Source of the DNA: DAOMNN01 sp050486545
GTDB lineage: Bacteria; Pseudomonadota; Gammaproteobacteria; Burkholderiales; Rhodocyclaceae
Assembly: GCA_050486545.1 (NCBI GenBank)
Contig: JBJHDM010000005.1
Span: 1 to 64,000 of the forward strand
Length of the DNA: 64,000 nucleotides
Direction: 5' to 3'
The position numbers and the translations under genes were made by a program. Below the pieces are notes generated by a model. It had not been told where the DNA came from. It did no database searches and saw only the letters and a program-made list of their open reading frames with translations. This document shows, piece after piece, positions 53,400-62,400 of the stretch. The stretch's first letter is position 1, and the number at the start of each line of letters is the position of its first letter.

Positions 53400-54998
53400 A
53401 TGAACGCAACCTACCTCCTGCACCACCTCGTCGCGGCTTCGGCAACCCGGAGTCCGCAGGCGTGCGCACTAAGCTTCGGCGAGACGCACCGCAGCTACGA
53501 AGGGCTGCACGACGACGTCACGCGTCTGGCTTCGGGACTCATGGCACTCGGGATCGCCCCTTCCGAACGCATCGCGGTCTACCTCGACAAACGCCCCGAA
53601 ACCGTCATTGCCTTCTTCGGGGCCAGCGCCGCCGGGGCCGTCTTCGTGCCGGTCAATCCGATCCTCAAGCCCGAGCAGGTCGCCTATATCCTGCGCGACT
53701 GCAACGTCCGCGTGCTGGTCACGTCCGCGGAGCGCTTCGACGCCCTGGGCGACGCGCTCGCCGCCTGCCACGACCTGCGCCATGTCGTCCTCACCGGCAC
53801 GGCAGGCGAGCGCCGCGCGGTGGCCGGCACATCGATCCACGCCTGGGCGACCCTGCTCGATGCGCCGCTCCGCAGCGGGCACCGCGGCATCGACACCGAC
53901 ATGGCTGCGATCCTCTACACCTCCGGAAGCACGGGCCAGCCCAAGGGCGTAGTGCTTTCCCACCGCAACATGGTCACCGGGGCGAAGAGCGTTGCGCACT
54001 ACCTCGAGAACCGTCCCGACGATACGCTTCTGGCCGCATTGCCGCTGTCGTTCGATGCGGGCTTTTCCCAGCTCACCACCGCCTTTCACTCCGGCGCACG
54101 CGTCGTCCTCCTGAACTACCTGATGCCACGTGACGTCCTCAAGGCGGTCGTAACCGAGCGGGTAAGCGGGCTGACGGCCGTACCGCCCCTGTGGATCCAG
54201 TTGTCCCGACTCGAATGGCCGGAGTCCGTTTCCAAACACCTCCGCTATATCGCCAATACGGGCGGCCGGATGCCGCGGGAGACGCTCGACCGGCTGCGCG
54301 GGATGCTGCCCCACACGCGCCCTTACCTGATGTACGGCTTGACCGAAGCTTTTCGTGCGACCTTCCTCCCGCCTGAAGAGGTCGACCGCAGACCCGATTC
54401 GATCGGCAAGGCGATTCCCAACGCCGAGGTCCTGGTCCTGCGCGAGGACGGCAGCCCCTGCGCGCCGAACGAGCCGGGTGAGCTCGTCCAGCGCGGCGCA
54501 CTCGTCGCCCTGGGCTACTGGAACGACCCGGACAAGACCGCCGAGCGCTTCAAGCCGTTGCCGGCCAATGCCCCGGGCCGCCAGACCGGCCTCGTCCTGC
54601 CCGAGATTGCGGTTTTTTCCGGAGATACGGTCCGTACGGACGACGAAGGCTACCTGTACTTCATCGGACGGCGCGACGAGATGATCAAGACCTCGGGCTA
54701 TCGGGTCAGCCCGACCGAGGTCGAGGAAATCCTGTACGCGACCCGACTCGTCGGCGAATGCGCCGCCTTCGGCATCCCGCACGAAACCCTGGGCCAGGTC
54801 ATCGGCGTCGTCGCCACCGCACCGGCCGAAGGCGCACTCGACCTGGCCGGGCTGATGGCCGAATGCCGGGCGCGCATGCCCGCCTACATGGTTCCTTCGC
54901 GAATCGATCCCCACCCCGGACCGCTGCCGCGCAACCCGAACGGCAAGATCGACCGCAAGGCCCTGTCGGCCGCCATCACGTATGAGAACGGGTCCTAG
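53400..54998 (+). CDS. Acyl-CoA ligase (AMP-forming), exosortase A-associated
   Basis: A 532-residue adenylating enzyme. The P-loop-like motif YTSGSTGQPKGV starts at residue 173; YGLTEAFRATFL, the A8 region GRRDEMIKTSGYR and the catalytic Lys in NPNGKIDRK are all present. It adenylates an acid and transfers it to CoA or to the ACP encoded at 50560-50808. The family co-occurs with exosortase A. It is followed after five bases by a methyltransferase gene. Confidence 0.93.
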   Translation: MNATYLLHHLVAASATRSPQACALSFGETHRSYEGLHDDVTRLASGLMALGIAPSERIAVYLDKRPETVIAFFGASAAGAVFVPVNPILKPEQVAYILRDCNVRVLVTSAERFDALGDALAACHDLRHVVLTGTAGERRAVAGTSIHAWATLLDAPLRSGHRGIDTDMAAILYTSGSTGQPKGVVLSHRNMVTGAKSVAHYLENRPDDTLLAALPLSFDAGFSQLTTAFHSGARVVLLNYLMPRDVLKAVVTERVSGLTAVPPLWIQLSRLEWPESVSKHLRYIANTGGRMPRETLDRLRGMLPHTRPYLMYGLTEAFRATFLPPEEVDRRPDSIGKAIPNAEVLVLREDGSPCAPNEPGELVQRGALVALGYWNDPDKTAERFKPLPANAPGRQTGLVLPEIAVFSGDTVRTDDEGYLYFIGRRDEMIKTSGYRVSPTEVEEILYATRLVGECAAFGIPHETLGQVIGVVATAPAEGALDLAGLMAECRARMPAYMVPSRIDPHPGPLPRNPNGKIDRKALSAAITYENGS

Positions 54999-55003
54999 GA
55001 TCG

Positions 55004-55735
55004 ATGGGACGACCACGGTTCGAGGAACTCTGGCGCAAGCGTTTCACCGAACGCGGCCTGACGCTCGATGACGACGCGGGAATCGCTGGCTGGAGCGAGA
55101 GCGGGCTCGAAACCCGGTTGCGGCACTTTCGCCGGTTGTGGACCGGCGCCCGACCCGGATCGCTGTGGTTCGACATCGGCTGCGGCGCCGGGAGCTACAG
55201 TCGCACGCTGGCCGCGGAAGGACTCGAGGTCGTCGGAGTCGATTATTCGCAACCGAGCATCGCCAAGGCACGCTCGCGCAGCCCGGAGGTTGCCGGCTGG
55301 ATCGTCGGCGACGCAACCCGCCTCCCGATTCGAACCGGAAGCGCCGACGGCATCCTGTGTTTCGGCGTGCTCCAGGCGCTGAGCGGATCCGACCGGGCGC
55401 TTGCCGAGATGGCCGGGGCCTTGAAGCCCGGCGGGGCGCTCTGGGTCGATGCGCTCAATGCGCACTGCCTCCCGCACCGGATCACCATGCTCCTGCGCCG
55501 GCCAACCCGGCTACGCTACGAAACCGCGAACGGGATCGTGAAGACCCTGCACGCGCACGGACTGGAGGCCACCGTGCATTGGGTTCCGATCATGCCGGCA
55601 CGCCTGCATCGTCTACAGTCCCTGTTCGAGTCCGCCTGGGTCCGCTGGCTGCTGCGCTCCGTGCCGCCACTGGGTGCGCTGCTGAGTCACTCGATTCTCG
55701 TCATTGCCGCCAAGCCATGCCGCACGACCGACTGA
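55004..55735 (+). CDS. SAM-dependent methyltransferase, class I
   Basis: A 243-residue methyltransferase with motif I WFDIGCGAGSYSR at about residues 57-69, VVGVDYSQPSI next and FGVLQALSGSD in the motif IV-V region. It probably methylates a glycan or lipid intermediate. Its place between the acyl-CoA ligase and the PLP decarboxylase is tight (5 and 58 bases), suggesting one unit. The substrate cannot be read from the sequence. Confidence 0.88.
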   Translation: MGRPRFEELWRKRFTERGLTLDDDAGIAGWSESGLETRLRHFRRLWTGARPGSLWFDIGCGAGSYSRTLAAEGLEVVGVDYSQPSIAKARSRSPEVAGWIVGDATRLPIRTGSADGILCFGVLQALSGSDRALAEMAGALKPGGALWVDALNAHCLPHRITMLLRRPTRLRYETANGIVKTLHAHGLEATVHWVPIMPARLHRLQSLFESAWVRWLLRSVPPLGALLSHSILVIAAKPCRTTD

Positions 55736-55793
55736 AAACCGGTACATTGACCGTAGAGCCTGCGCTTCGCCCCTCAAGGAAGGCACGCCCCTC

Positions 55794-57041
55794 ATGACCC
55801 AAGCCGCCAACAAGCCCACCCCTCGTCATGCCCCGATGACCCGATTCCCGGTCAAGAACGGCGAACTTCTCGTCGGCGGCATCCCGCTCACCCGGCTCGC
55901 CGCCCGGGTCGGCCGCACCCCCTTCTACGCCTACGACCGCCGCCTGCTCGACGAGCGGGTTGCCGAACTGCGCCAGGCACTTCCCGCGGGCATCAAGCTG
56001 CACTACGCCATGAAGGCCAATCCCATGCCGGCCGTGGTCCAGCACATGGCCCGCCTCGTCGACGGCATTGACGTGGCCTCGGCCGGCGAACTCCTGTGTG
56101 CGCTCGATGCCGGCACAGATCCCGGCGAGATCAGTTTCGCAGGACCGGGGAAGTCCGAGGCGGAACTGCGTCAGGCCGTGGCGGCGGGGATCATGGTCAA
56201 TGTCGAGTCCTTCCGCGAAATCGGCATCCTGGCGACGGCATCGGCCGATCTCGGTGTGCCCGCACGCGTATCGGTCCGCGTGAACCCGGACTTCGAGCTG
56301 AAATCCTCCGGCATGAAGATGGGCGGGGGACCGAAGCCGTTCGGCGTCGATGCCGAACAGGTCCCCGCTCTGCTCGACGAGATCCGCCACGCCGGGCTCG
56401 CGTTCGAGGGCTTTCATCTGTTCGCCGGATCGCAGAACCTGAAGGCCGACGCCATCGTCGAGGCGCAACGCAAGTGCTTCGAACTGGCCGTTCGGCTGGC
56501 CGACGCAGCACCCGAAACGATCCGCTTCCTCAATCTCGGCGGCGGATTCGGCATCCCCTATTTCCCCGGCGAGCAGGCCCTCGATCTCGCCCCCATCGGC
56601 ACCAACCTCGCCGAGATCCAGGAAGCCTGCGCACAACGCCTGCCCCAGGCGGCCATCGTCCTCGAACTCGGACGCTATCTCGTCGGCGAAGCCGGCTTGT
56701 ACGTCTGCAGGGTGCTCGACCGCAAGCTCTCGCGCGGCCACGTATTCCTGGTCACCGACGGCGGTCTGCACCACCACCTGGCCGCCTCCGGCAACTTCGG
56801 CCAGGTGCTCCGCAAGAACTATCCGGTCGCCGTCGGCAACCGGATGGAGACCGAAGGCGAAGAGAGCGCATCCGTCGTCGGCCCGCTCTGCACCCCGCTG
56901 GACCTGCTGGCCGACCGCATGCCGGTCGGGCACGCCCGGATCGGCGATCTGATCGTCGTCTTCCAGTCCGGCGCCTACGGGGCGAGCGCCAGCCCCCAGG
57001 CCTTTCTCGGCCACCCTCCCGTCACCGAAGTCCTGGTCTGA
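55794..57041 (+). CDS. PLP-dependent decarboxylase, exosortase A-associated
   Basis: A 415-residue fold III enzyme related to diaminopimelate and ornithine decarboxylases. The PLP lysine is K74 in YAMKANPMP; LNLGGGFGIPYF (phosphate-binding Gly-rich loop), ELGRYLVGEAG and VVGPLCTPLDLL follow. The GPLCTP motif carries the cysteine that acts from the neighbouring subunit. It removes CO2 from an amino acid or from an ACP-bound aminoacyl group; the substrate is unknown. ATG 55794 is used; longer readings upstream overlap the methyltransferase. Confidence 0.93.
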   Translation: MTQAANKPTPRHAPMTRFPVKNGELLVGGIPLTRLAARVGRTPFYAYDRRLLDERVAELRQALPAGIKLHYAMKANPMPAVVQHMARLVDGIDVASAGELLCALDAGTDPGEISFAGPGKSEAELRQAVAAGIMVNVESFREIGILATASADLGVPARVSVRVNPDFELKSSGMKMGGGPKPFGVDAEQVPALLDEIRHAGLAFEGFHLFAGSQNLKADAIVEAQRKCFELAVRLADAAPETIRFLNLGGGFGIPYFPGEQALDLAPIGTNLAEIQEACAQRLPQAAIVLELGRYLVGEAGLYVCRVLDRKLSRGHVFLVTDGGLHHHLAASGNFGQVLRKNYPVAVGNRMETEGEESASVVGPLCTPLDLLADRMPVGHARIGDLIVVFQSGAYGASASPQAFLGHPPVTEVLV

Positions 57042-57055
57042 GACGGAGCCCGGCC

Positions 57056-58519
57056 TTGGACTTCTCCCGCAGCAGTGTCACCACAGGTGCCTTGCTGACG
57101 TTCGCGATGCGCGGTGCGGACCGGTTCATCGGCCTGCTGAGCATCCTCATCCTCGCACGCCTGCTCGCCCCCGATGACTTCGGCATCATCGCGATGGCCA
57201 CCCTCGTGGTGGCACTGGCCGACGTGCTGCTCGACCTCGGCGTCAACGTCGCCCTGATCCGGAACCGCGAGGTCACCCAGGCCGACTACGATACGGCCTG
57301 GACGCTGCGCCTCGTCCAGACCGGCCTGTCGACCGCGATCCTGATCCTCGCGGCCCCGTGGGCCGCCGAATATTTCCAGGACCCCCGGGTGACTCCCGTG
57401 CTGCAGATCCTGGCCTTCACACTGCTGCTCTCGGGCCTCGAGAACATCGGTGTGGTTGCCTTCCACCGGAACATGCAGTTCGGCGCCGAGTTCCGCTTCC
57501 TGTTCGCACGACGCCTGGGCGGATTCATCGTGACCCTCGTTGCGGCCTGGTTCCTGCGATCGTACTGGGCGCTGGTCATCGGCACCCTCGCAGGGCGTAC
57601 GCTCGGCGTCGTGCTGAGCTACGCGATGCACCCGATGCGTCCGCGACTCGGCCTGTCCCGATTCCGCGAGATCTTCGCGGTCTCCCAATGGATGCTGCTA
57701 CGCGGCATCGGCGAATTCCTGCACAACAACCTGCACCGTATCCTCGTCGGCCGCTGGACTCCCGCATCGACCATGGGCGCCTACGCAGTGGCCAACGAGA
57801 TCTCGACCATGCCGTCGTCGGAACTGCTCGCTCCGATGAACCGTGCCCTGTTTCCGGCCCTGGCCGAAGCACGGGACAACCCTGCCGAACTCAGGCGATT
57901 GCTCCTGCTCGCACAGGGCGTACAGGCCATGCTGGCCCTCCCCGCCGTCGTGGGCCTGGCGCTGGTCGCCGAACCCGCCGTCCTCGTGTTGCTCGGCGAA
58001 AAATGGCGGGAAGTCGTTCCCTTGCTGCAGATCCTCGCCCTGGCCGGAATCGGCCACGCACTCACTGCGACCGGCGGCTACACCCTGCTGGTACTCGGCA
58101 AGATGGCGCAGGCAACCTTGATCCTGTGGGTTCAGGTGATCGTATTCGCCGTCCTCGCGCTGCTCGTGTTGCGCGGGGGAACGGCCGTCGAGGTGGCGTC
58201 GCTTCGACTCGGGGTGATCGCTGCCGGCACGGGGTTCTCGATCTGGATCCTGACCCGTTCGGTGAGCGGACTGACGGTTTCCGCCATCCTCCATGCAATC
58301 CGGCGTCCCGCACTCGCGACCGCGGTCATGGTCGCCGGTGTGCTGGCGGTCGGCTCGATCGTGCAAGCCCCGCCCGCCACGACGCTGGTGGTCGAGATCG
58401 CGACCGGCCTGATGATCTATCCGGCCGTGGTGCTGCTGACCTGGCAGAAGTCGGGACGACCGGACGGCGCCGAAAACTGGCTGCTGCGCAAACTGCAAAC
58501 GGCCTTTCGGAGGTCGTGA
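57056..58519 (+). CDS. Oligosaccharide flippase (Wzx-like)
   Basis: A 487-residue membrane protein with about 12 to 14 helices, of the polysaccharide biosynthesis/MOP superfamily. Regions such as RFIGLLSILILARLLAPDDFG and FHRNMQFGAEFRFLFARRLGGF fit this family. It should flip lipid-linked repeat units to the periplasmic face. A TTG start with GGAG seven bases upstream is the best start; the first ATG is inside the first helix. It closes the plus-strand arm. Confidence 0.88.
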   Translation: MDFSRSSVTTGALLTFAMRGADRFIGLLSILILARLLAPDDFGIIAMATLVVALADVLLDLGVNVALIRNREVTQADYDTAWTLRLVQTGLSTAILILAAPWAAEYFQDPRVTPVLQILAFTLLLSGLENIGVVAFHRNMQFGAEFRFLFARRLGGFIVTLVAAWFLRSYWALVIGTLAGRTLGVVLSYAMHPMRPRLGLSRFREIFAVSQWMLLRGIGEFLHNNLHRILVGRWTPASTMGAYAVANEISTMPSSELLAPMNRALFPALAEARDNPAELRRLLLLAQGVQAMLALPAVVGLALVAEPAVLVLLGEKWREVVPLLQILALAGIGHALTATGGYTLLVLGKMAQATLILWVQVIVFAVLALLVLRGGTAVEVASLRLGVIAAGTGFSIWILTRSVSGLTVSAILHAIRRPALATAVMVAGVLAVGSIVQAPPATTLVVEIATGLMIYPAVVLLTWQKSGRPDGAENWLLRKLQTAFRRS

Positions 58520-58552
58520 CAGACCCTGACGGACCGTCCGACACCCTTGCGG

Positions 58553-59173
58553 TCAGCGCAAGGACTCGCGCAGCGAGAACAGCACGGAACTCACGCCGCT
58601 CCAGATCTTCTGAAAGACCCCCGCCACCCGCATCATGATCGGAGGGGGCGGTTCGGCCGGAACCACCACGGGCGGCATCGGAGTACCTCCGACGCCATCC
58701 GGCATTGCTGCGGGAGACGTGGCAGCCTCTTCCCCACGCATCCACTCGCGCAGCCGAGCCCCGAAGCCCACCGGCTCCTTGGCAGCCGTACCGGTCGCCG
58801 ACTCGTCGACACCCATGCGCGTCTCCCGAATGCCGAGTACCTCGCGGGTCGCCAGAAGCATGTCGATCTGCTGACGGGTCCAGTCGTCGGCGCCCACTCC
58901 GGCCCGCGGCGACGCATCGTCGCGCCCCCCTCCGGAGGGCTGATCTCGAACCGGATTCACTTCGAACACGGTCCCGTCGAGCACCAGTCCTGCGGCTGCC
59001 GATTCATGCACGTTCGGACCTCGCAGGCCCATCCGGTTCGCTGCAGCCCCCACAATCCCGGAAGGCTGCGCCTTCGCTTGCACCGGGTCGGCTTCGAGCG
59101 GGATCGGCGCCGCATGTGCGAAGCCGTAAACAACCGACAGGCCGACGAACACGACAAGCGATGCACGGAGCAT
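58553..59173 (-). CDS. Exported protein of unknown function with sigma-54-type promoter
   Basis: A 206-residue protein with a signal peptide (MLRASLVVFVGLSVVYGFAHA, cleavage after AHA). The mature chain includes ANRMGLRGPNV, RQQIDMLLATREVLGIRET and a Pro-rich stretch (VVVPAEPPPP) before a mildly hydrophobic C-terminal 20 residues ending in RESLR. It does not carry a canonical PEP-CTERM signal, and I do not recognise the family. GGGAGAGGGGG precedes the ATG. Its own promoter at 59264-59279 matches sigma-54. It is convergent with the flippase gene. Confidence 0.75.
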   Translation of the reverse strand: MLRASLVVFVGLSVVYGFAHAAPIPLEADPVQAKAQPSGIVGAAANRMGLRGPNVHESAAAGLVLDGTVFEVNPVRDQPSGGGRDDASPRAGVGADDWTRQQIDMLLATREVLGIRETRMGVDESATGTAAKEPVGFGARLREWMRGEEAATSPAAMPDGVGGTPMPPVVVPAEPPPPIMMRVAGVFQKIWSGVSSVLFSLRESLR

Positions 59174-59512
59174 GACCCCCTCTCCCGAAAACCGAACGGC
59201 GGAACGACCGCATGACCATGGATCCTGCGGCCCCGGCAAGCCGGATCGCCTCTCTTGACTTCAAGCAAATTCTGCGCCGGCCGCCCCACGGCTCAAGAAG
59301 CGAAAAAAAGTCATCTATGATCAACGTCTTATTCGCTACCCGCGGCCATCACCGCCGCTTCGGTACGAACTCCGCCGACCCTGTGTAAAAACTTCCGACA
59401 CTTGCGCGGTCCGTTGCGCTCTGGCTTCGCCCCACCGGGCGTGGTCCCTTGCCGTAGAACGCCGTTTGCATGAAGATGGAGCACCCCCGGCCCCCACGAG
59501 ACCAGGATCGCC
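59174..59512. other. Divergent intergenic region, exported protein / asparagine-synthase gene
   Basis: This 339-bp stretch lies between two divergent genes. It contains the sigma-54-type promoter of the exported protein gene at 59264-59279 and an A-run at 59304-59309. On the plus strand a weak GG-N10-GC match lies near 59362-59375. I see no gene in it. Confidence 0.55.
59264..59279 (-). promoter_or_regulatory. Sigma-54 (RpoN) -24/-12 promoter
   Basis: On the minus strand the sequence reads CGGCGCAGAATTTGCT. GG and GC are spaced exactly ten bases apart, the -12 element TTGCT is perfect and the -24 element GGCGC differs from consensus at two positions. The start of transcription would be near 59253, about 80 bases before the ATG at 59173. 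Confidence 0.65.
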
Positions 59513-61312
59513 ATGAATCAAAGGCCCGGCCACCGGTTTTTCGGCTGCATCGCCCGACCCGGCAGTACGTTCGCCCCTCCTCCCCCTGCTCCGTCATCGG
59601 TGCCGTTTGCAAACGGCTATCTGGCCTTCCAGGCCGAAGCAACGTACGCGCACGATGTCGACGAACACTGCCTCGCCTTCGGTCAACCGCGTTTCGACCA
59701 GCCGGAACTCGCGGAGATTGCCACCCGGCGCAATGAGGCTGCAGCCTGGATCGAAGCCTTTCGCCGCCACGGCGCCCGCGCCCCGGCCGGCGTGCGCGGC
59801 CGCTTCGCCGTGATCGTCGTCCGCCCCGGCCAAGCTCGCGTGTGGCTGGCGACCGATCGCTTCGGCACCTGGCCGCTCTGCCACGCCGAGCACGACGGCT
59901 GCCTCTATTTCTCCAATCGAGCGGACACCGTCCCGCTCCCCGGTCGGCGGATCTCGCGGCAAGCCGTGTTCGACTACCTGTATTTCCACATGATCCCCGC
60001 CCCGTCGACGATATTCGAGGGGATCCGCCGTCTGCCGGCCGCACACGTCCTGCAGTGGTCCGACGGCACGAGCCGGGTCGAACCCTGGTGGACGCCCCGC
60101 TTCGACGAGTCCGGCAGGCCCGACCTGGACGAAAGCAAGCGGCGGTTTCTCGAACTGGTCGAACAGGCCGTGGCCCGCGAGGCGGCCGACCACGCGGTCG
60201 GCACCTTTCTGTCCGGCGGTACCGACAGTTCGACGGTATCGGGCATGCTGTGCAAGGTGCTCGGGCGGCCGGCACAAGGCTACTCGATCGGATTCGATGC
60301 GAGCGGATACGACGAAATGGAGTACGCACGCATCGCTGCCCGGCACTTCGGCGTCGATCATCGCGAATACTACGTCACGCCCGACGACCTGCTCGACGGC
60401 ATCCCCCAGGTCGCCGCGCATTACGACCAACCCTTCGGCAATTCCTCGGCCGTGCCCGCGTGGATCTGCGCCCGTCGCGCACGCGCCGACGGGATCGACA
60501 AGCTGCTGGCCGGAGACGGCGGAGACGAGTTGTTCGGCGGCAATACCCGCTATGCCAAGCAGCGCATCTTCGGCTGGTACGACAAACTGCCCGGAGCCGT
60601 ACGCCGCCACGCACTCGAACCCCTCCTCGCCCTGCCCGGCATGGAGCGCATTCCGCTGATCCGGAAAGGCGTGAGCTACGTCGAACAGGCGCGCGTCCCG
60701 ATGCCGGACCGGATTCAGATGTACAACATGCTCGAACGGCTCGGCACGGCCAGCGTGTTCGAAGCGGGTTTCCTCGACGACGTCGACCCCGCCGTGGCAC
60801 TCGATCTGCAACGTGGCACCTGGGCACGGACCGAGGCCGCTTCATTGATCAACCGGATGCTCGCCTGGGACTGGAAATACACCCTCGCCGACAACGACCT
60901 GCCCAAGGTCGTCGGAACCACGGAACTGGCCGGTATCGAGGTCGGTTTCCCGCTGCTGTCGGACGAACTGCTCGAGTTCTCGCTCACGCTACCCCCGGAG
61001 TGGAAGCTCAAGGGTCTAACCTTGCGTTGGTTTTTCAAGGAGGCCTTGCGGGGCTTCCTTCCCGACGCAATCCTGGCCAAGAAGAAGCACGGTTTCGGCC
61101 TGCCATTCGGAATCTGGGCGTGCCGGCATGACGGCCTGCGCACCCTTGCGCGGGATGCGCTCCGACACCTCAAGGCACGCGGAATCGTCCGCCCGGATTT
61201 CATCGACGCGCTGGTCGACACCCACCTTCCCGCCCATCCCGGCTATTACGGAGAGATGGTCTGGATCCTGATGATGATGGAATTGTGGATGCAAGCCCAT
61301 GAATCCACCTGA
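59513..61312 (+). CDS. Asparagine synthase-related protein
   Basis: A 599-residue protein of the AsnB family. The C-terminal ATP-pyrophosphatase domain is complete, with SGGTDSS at residues 234-240 and GDGGDELFGG. The N-terminal Ntn glutaminase-like domain (residues 12-170) lacks the required Cys at position 2: the nearest cysteine is C12 in FFGCIAR, behind a non-cleaved-looking N-terminus. It may use ammonia or another amine instead, or amidate a uronic acid of the glycan. AsnB-type genes are typical of exosortase and floc-forming exopolysaccharide loci. It overlaps the next gene by 14 bases. Confidence 0.87.
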   Translation: MNQRPGHRFFGCIARPGSTFAPPPPAPSSVPFANGYLAFQAEATYAHDVDEHCLAFGQPRFDQPELAEIATRRNEAAAWIEAFRRHGARAPAGVRGRFAVIVVRPGQARVWLATDRFGTWPLCHAEHDGCLYFSNRADTVPLPGRRISRQAVFDYLYFHMIPAPSTIFEGIRRLPAAHVLQWSDGTSRVEPWWTPRFDESGRPDLDESKRRFLELVEQAVAREAADHAVGTFLSGGTDSSTVSGMLCKVLGRPAQGYSIGFDASGYDEMEYARIAARHFGVDHREYYVTPDDLLDGIPQVAAHYDQPFGNSSAVPAWICARRARADGIDKLLAGDGGDELFGGNTRYAKQRIFGWYDKLPGAVRRHALEPLLALPGMERIPLIRKGVSYVEQARVPMPDRIQMYNMLERLGTASVFEAGFLDDVDPAVALDLQRGTWARTEAASLINRMLAWDWKYTLADNDLPKVVGTTELAGIEVGFPLLSDELLEFSLTLPPEWKLKGLTLRWFFKEALRGFLPDAILAKKKHGFGLPFGIWACRHDGLRTLARDALRHLKARGIVRPDFIDALVDTHLPAHPGYYGEMVWILMMMELWMQAHEST

Positions 61313-62192
61313 AAGGTCGATGAGGACAGGCCGCCAGCCGTGGCTGTCCGGCGTGGTGCACACGGTCAAGAAGGCGATCGCCCGCCATCTGCTCGCCTAC
61401 GACGACGTCGCCTTGCGCGGATTCCTCGCCCGTGCAGGCCTGCGCCCGGGAGACACGGTGATGGTCCATGCCTCGTGGAAACCGCTCAACGGCTTCCGGG
61501 GCTCGCCAGCGCAGTTCTGCGCCGCACTGCGCGAGACCGTCGGCGAAACCGGGTTGGTCGTGATGCCCTCGCTCACCTACCACAACATGAGTTCGGCCGA
61601 TTTCCTCGCCTTCGGCAAACCCATGAACGTGCGTCGCAGCCCGTCGGCCATGGGCCTGCTCACCGAGGTCTTTCGTCGCGGCAAGGGCGTCGCACGCAGC
61701 CTCAGCCCAACGCACCCGCTGCTCGCCTGGGGACGCGACGCCGAGGGCTTTCTTGCCGGGCACGAACACACCGACCGCCCGTTCGGCCCCGACTCGCCGT
61801 TCGCCCGCCTGCTCGAACGCAATGCCCTGATCCTGTGCGTCGACATCGGTTTCAGCGCGATCACCTTCACTCACTTCATCGAGGACCGCCTCGCCCACAC
61901 CCTGCCGGCGCCGCTCTACGCACCGGAACAGATGACCGGCTACGTCATCGACGCCGCCGGCCAGCCGATCGAATGCCCGACCCGCGTCCTCTCCCCCCAG
62001 GCCAACGCCCTGCGCCGCGAGGAGCGCCTGATCGAACATCTCGACACCTACCGCACCCTGCACAGGGGTCGCCTCGGCAATACGCGGTTTCTGTGGATCC
62101 GCGCTGCCGACCTCGCGAACGAAGCCGAACGGCTCGTCGCCGGCGGAGGACACTTCTTCGACGCTCCGGGCAACCGGAACGCACCGGACTGA
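61299..62192 (+). CDS. AAC(3)-family N-acetyltransferase
   Basis: A 297-residue protein of the aminoglycoside 3-N-acetyltransferase (antibiotic_NAT) family. Motifs VHASWKPLNGFRGSP, VVMPSLTYHN, RRSPSAMGLLTEVFR, SPTHPLLAWG and THFIEDRL are all present. Location in a glycan cluster argues for sugar N-acetylation rather than drug resistance. ATG 61299 overlaps the AsnB-like gene; ATG 61320, close behind GAAAGG, is an alternative giving 290 residues. A 208-bp gap without genes follows. Confidence 0.88.
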   Translation: MNPPERSMRTGRQPWLSGVVHTVKKAIARHLLAYDDVALRGFLARAGLRPGDTVMVHASWKPLNGFRGSPAQFCAALRETVGETGLVVMPSLTYHNMSSADFLAFGKPMNVRRSPSAMGLLTEVFRRGKGVARSLSPTHPLLAWGRDAEGFLAGHEHTDRPFGPDSPFARLLERNALILCVDIGFSAITFTHFIEDRLAHTLPAPLYAPEQMTGYVIDAAGQPIECPTRVLSPQANALRREERLIEHLDTYRTLHRGRLGNTRFLWIRAADLANEAERLVAGGGHFFDAPGNRNAPD

Positions 62193-62400
62193 ACGGCGGG
62201 AGGTTACCGGCTTTCATCGTCCGGGATCCGGACTATCATGAATGCATGGATCGCCCTGCCGCGATCCCTCACGGATGCAAACGGCCGAAAGGGATCCCGT
62301 TCACGATGCACAGATCGACGTCGCCGACCCACGTCACCCCGTTCGATACGTCTCGTTCGTCCCCCCCGGCCTGCACGACGCCGAATCGGGGGGCGACGCG

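Noticed and set aside
58553..58660. PEP-CTERM sorting signal at the end of the exported protein
   Set aside because: There is no Pro-Glu-Pro motif followed by a strong transmembrane helix; the tail is too polar.
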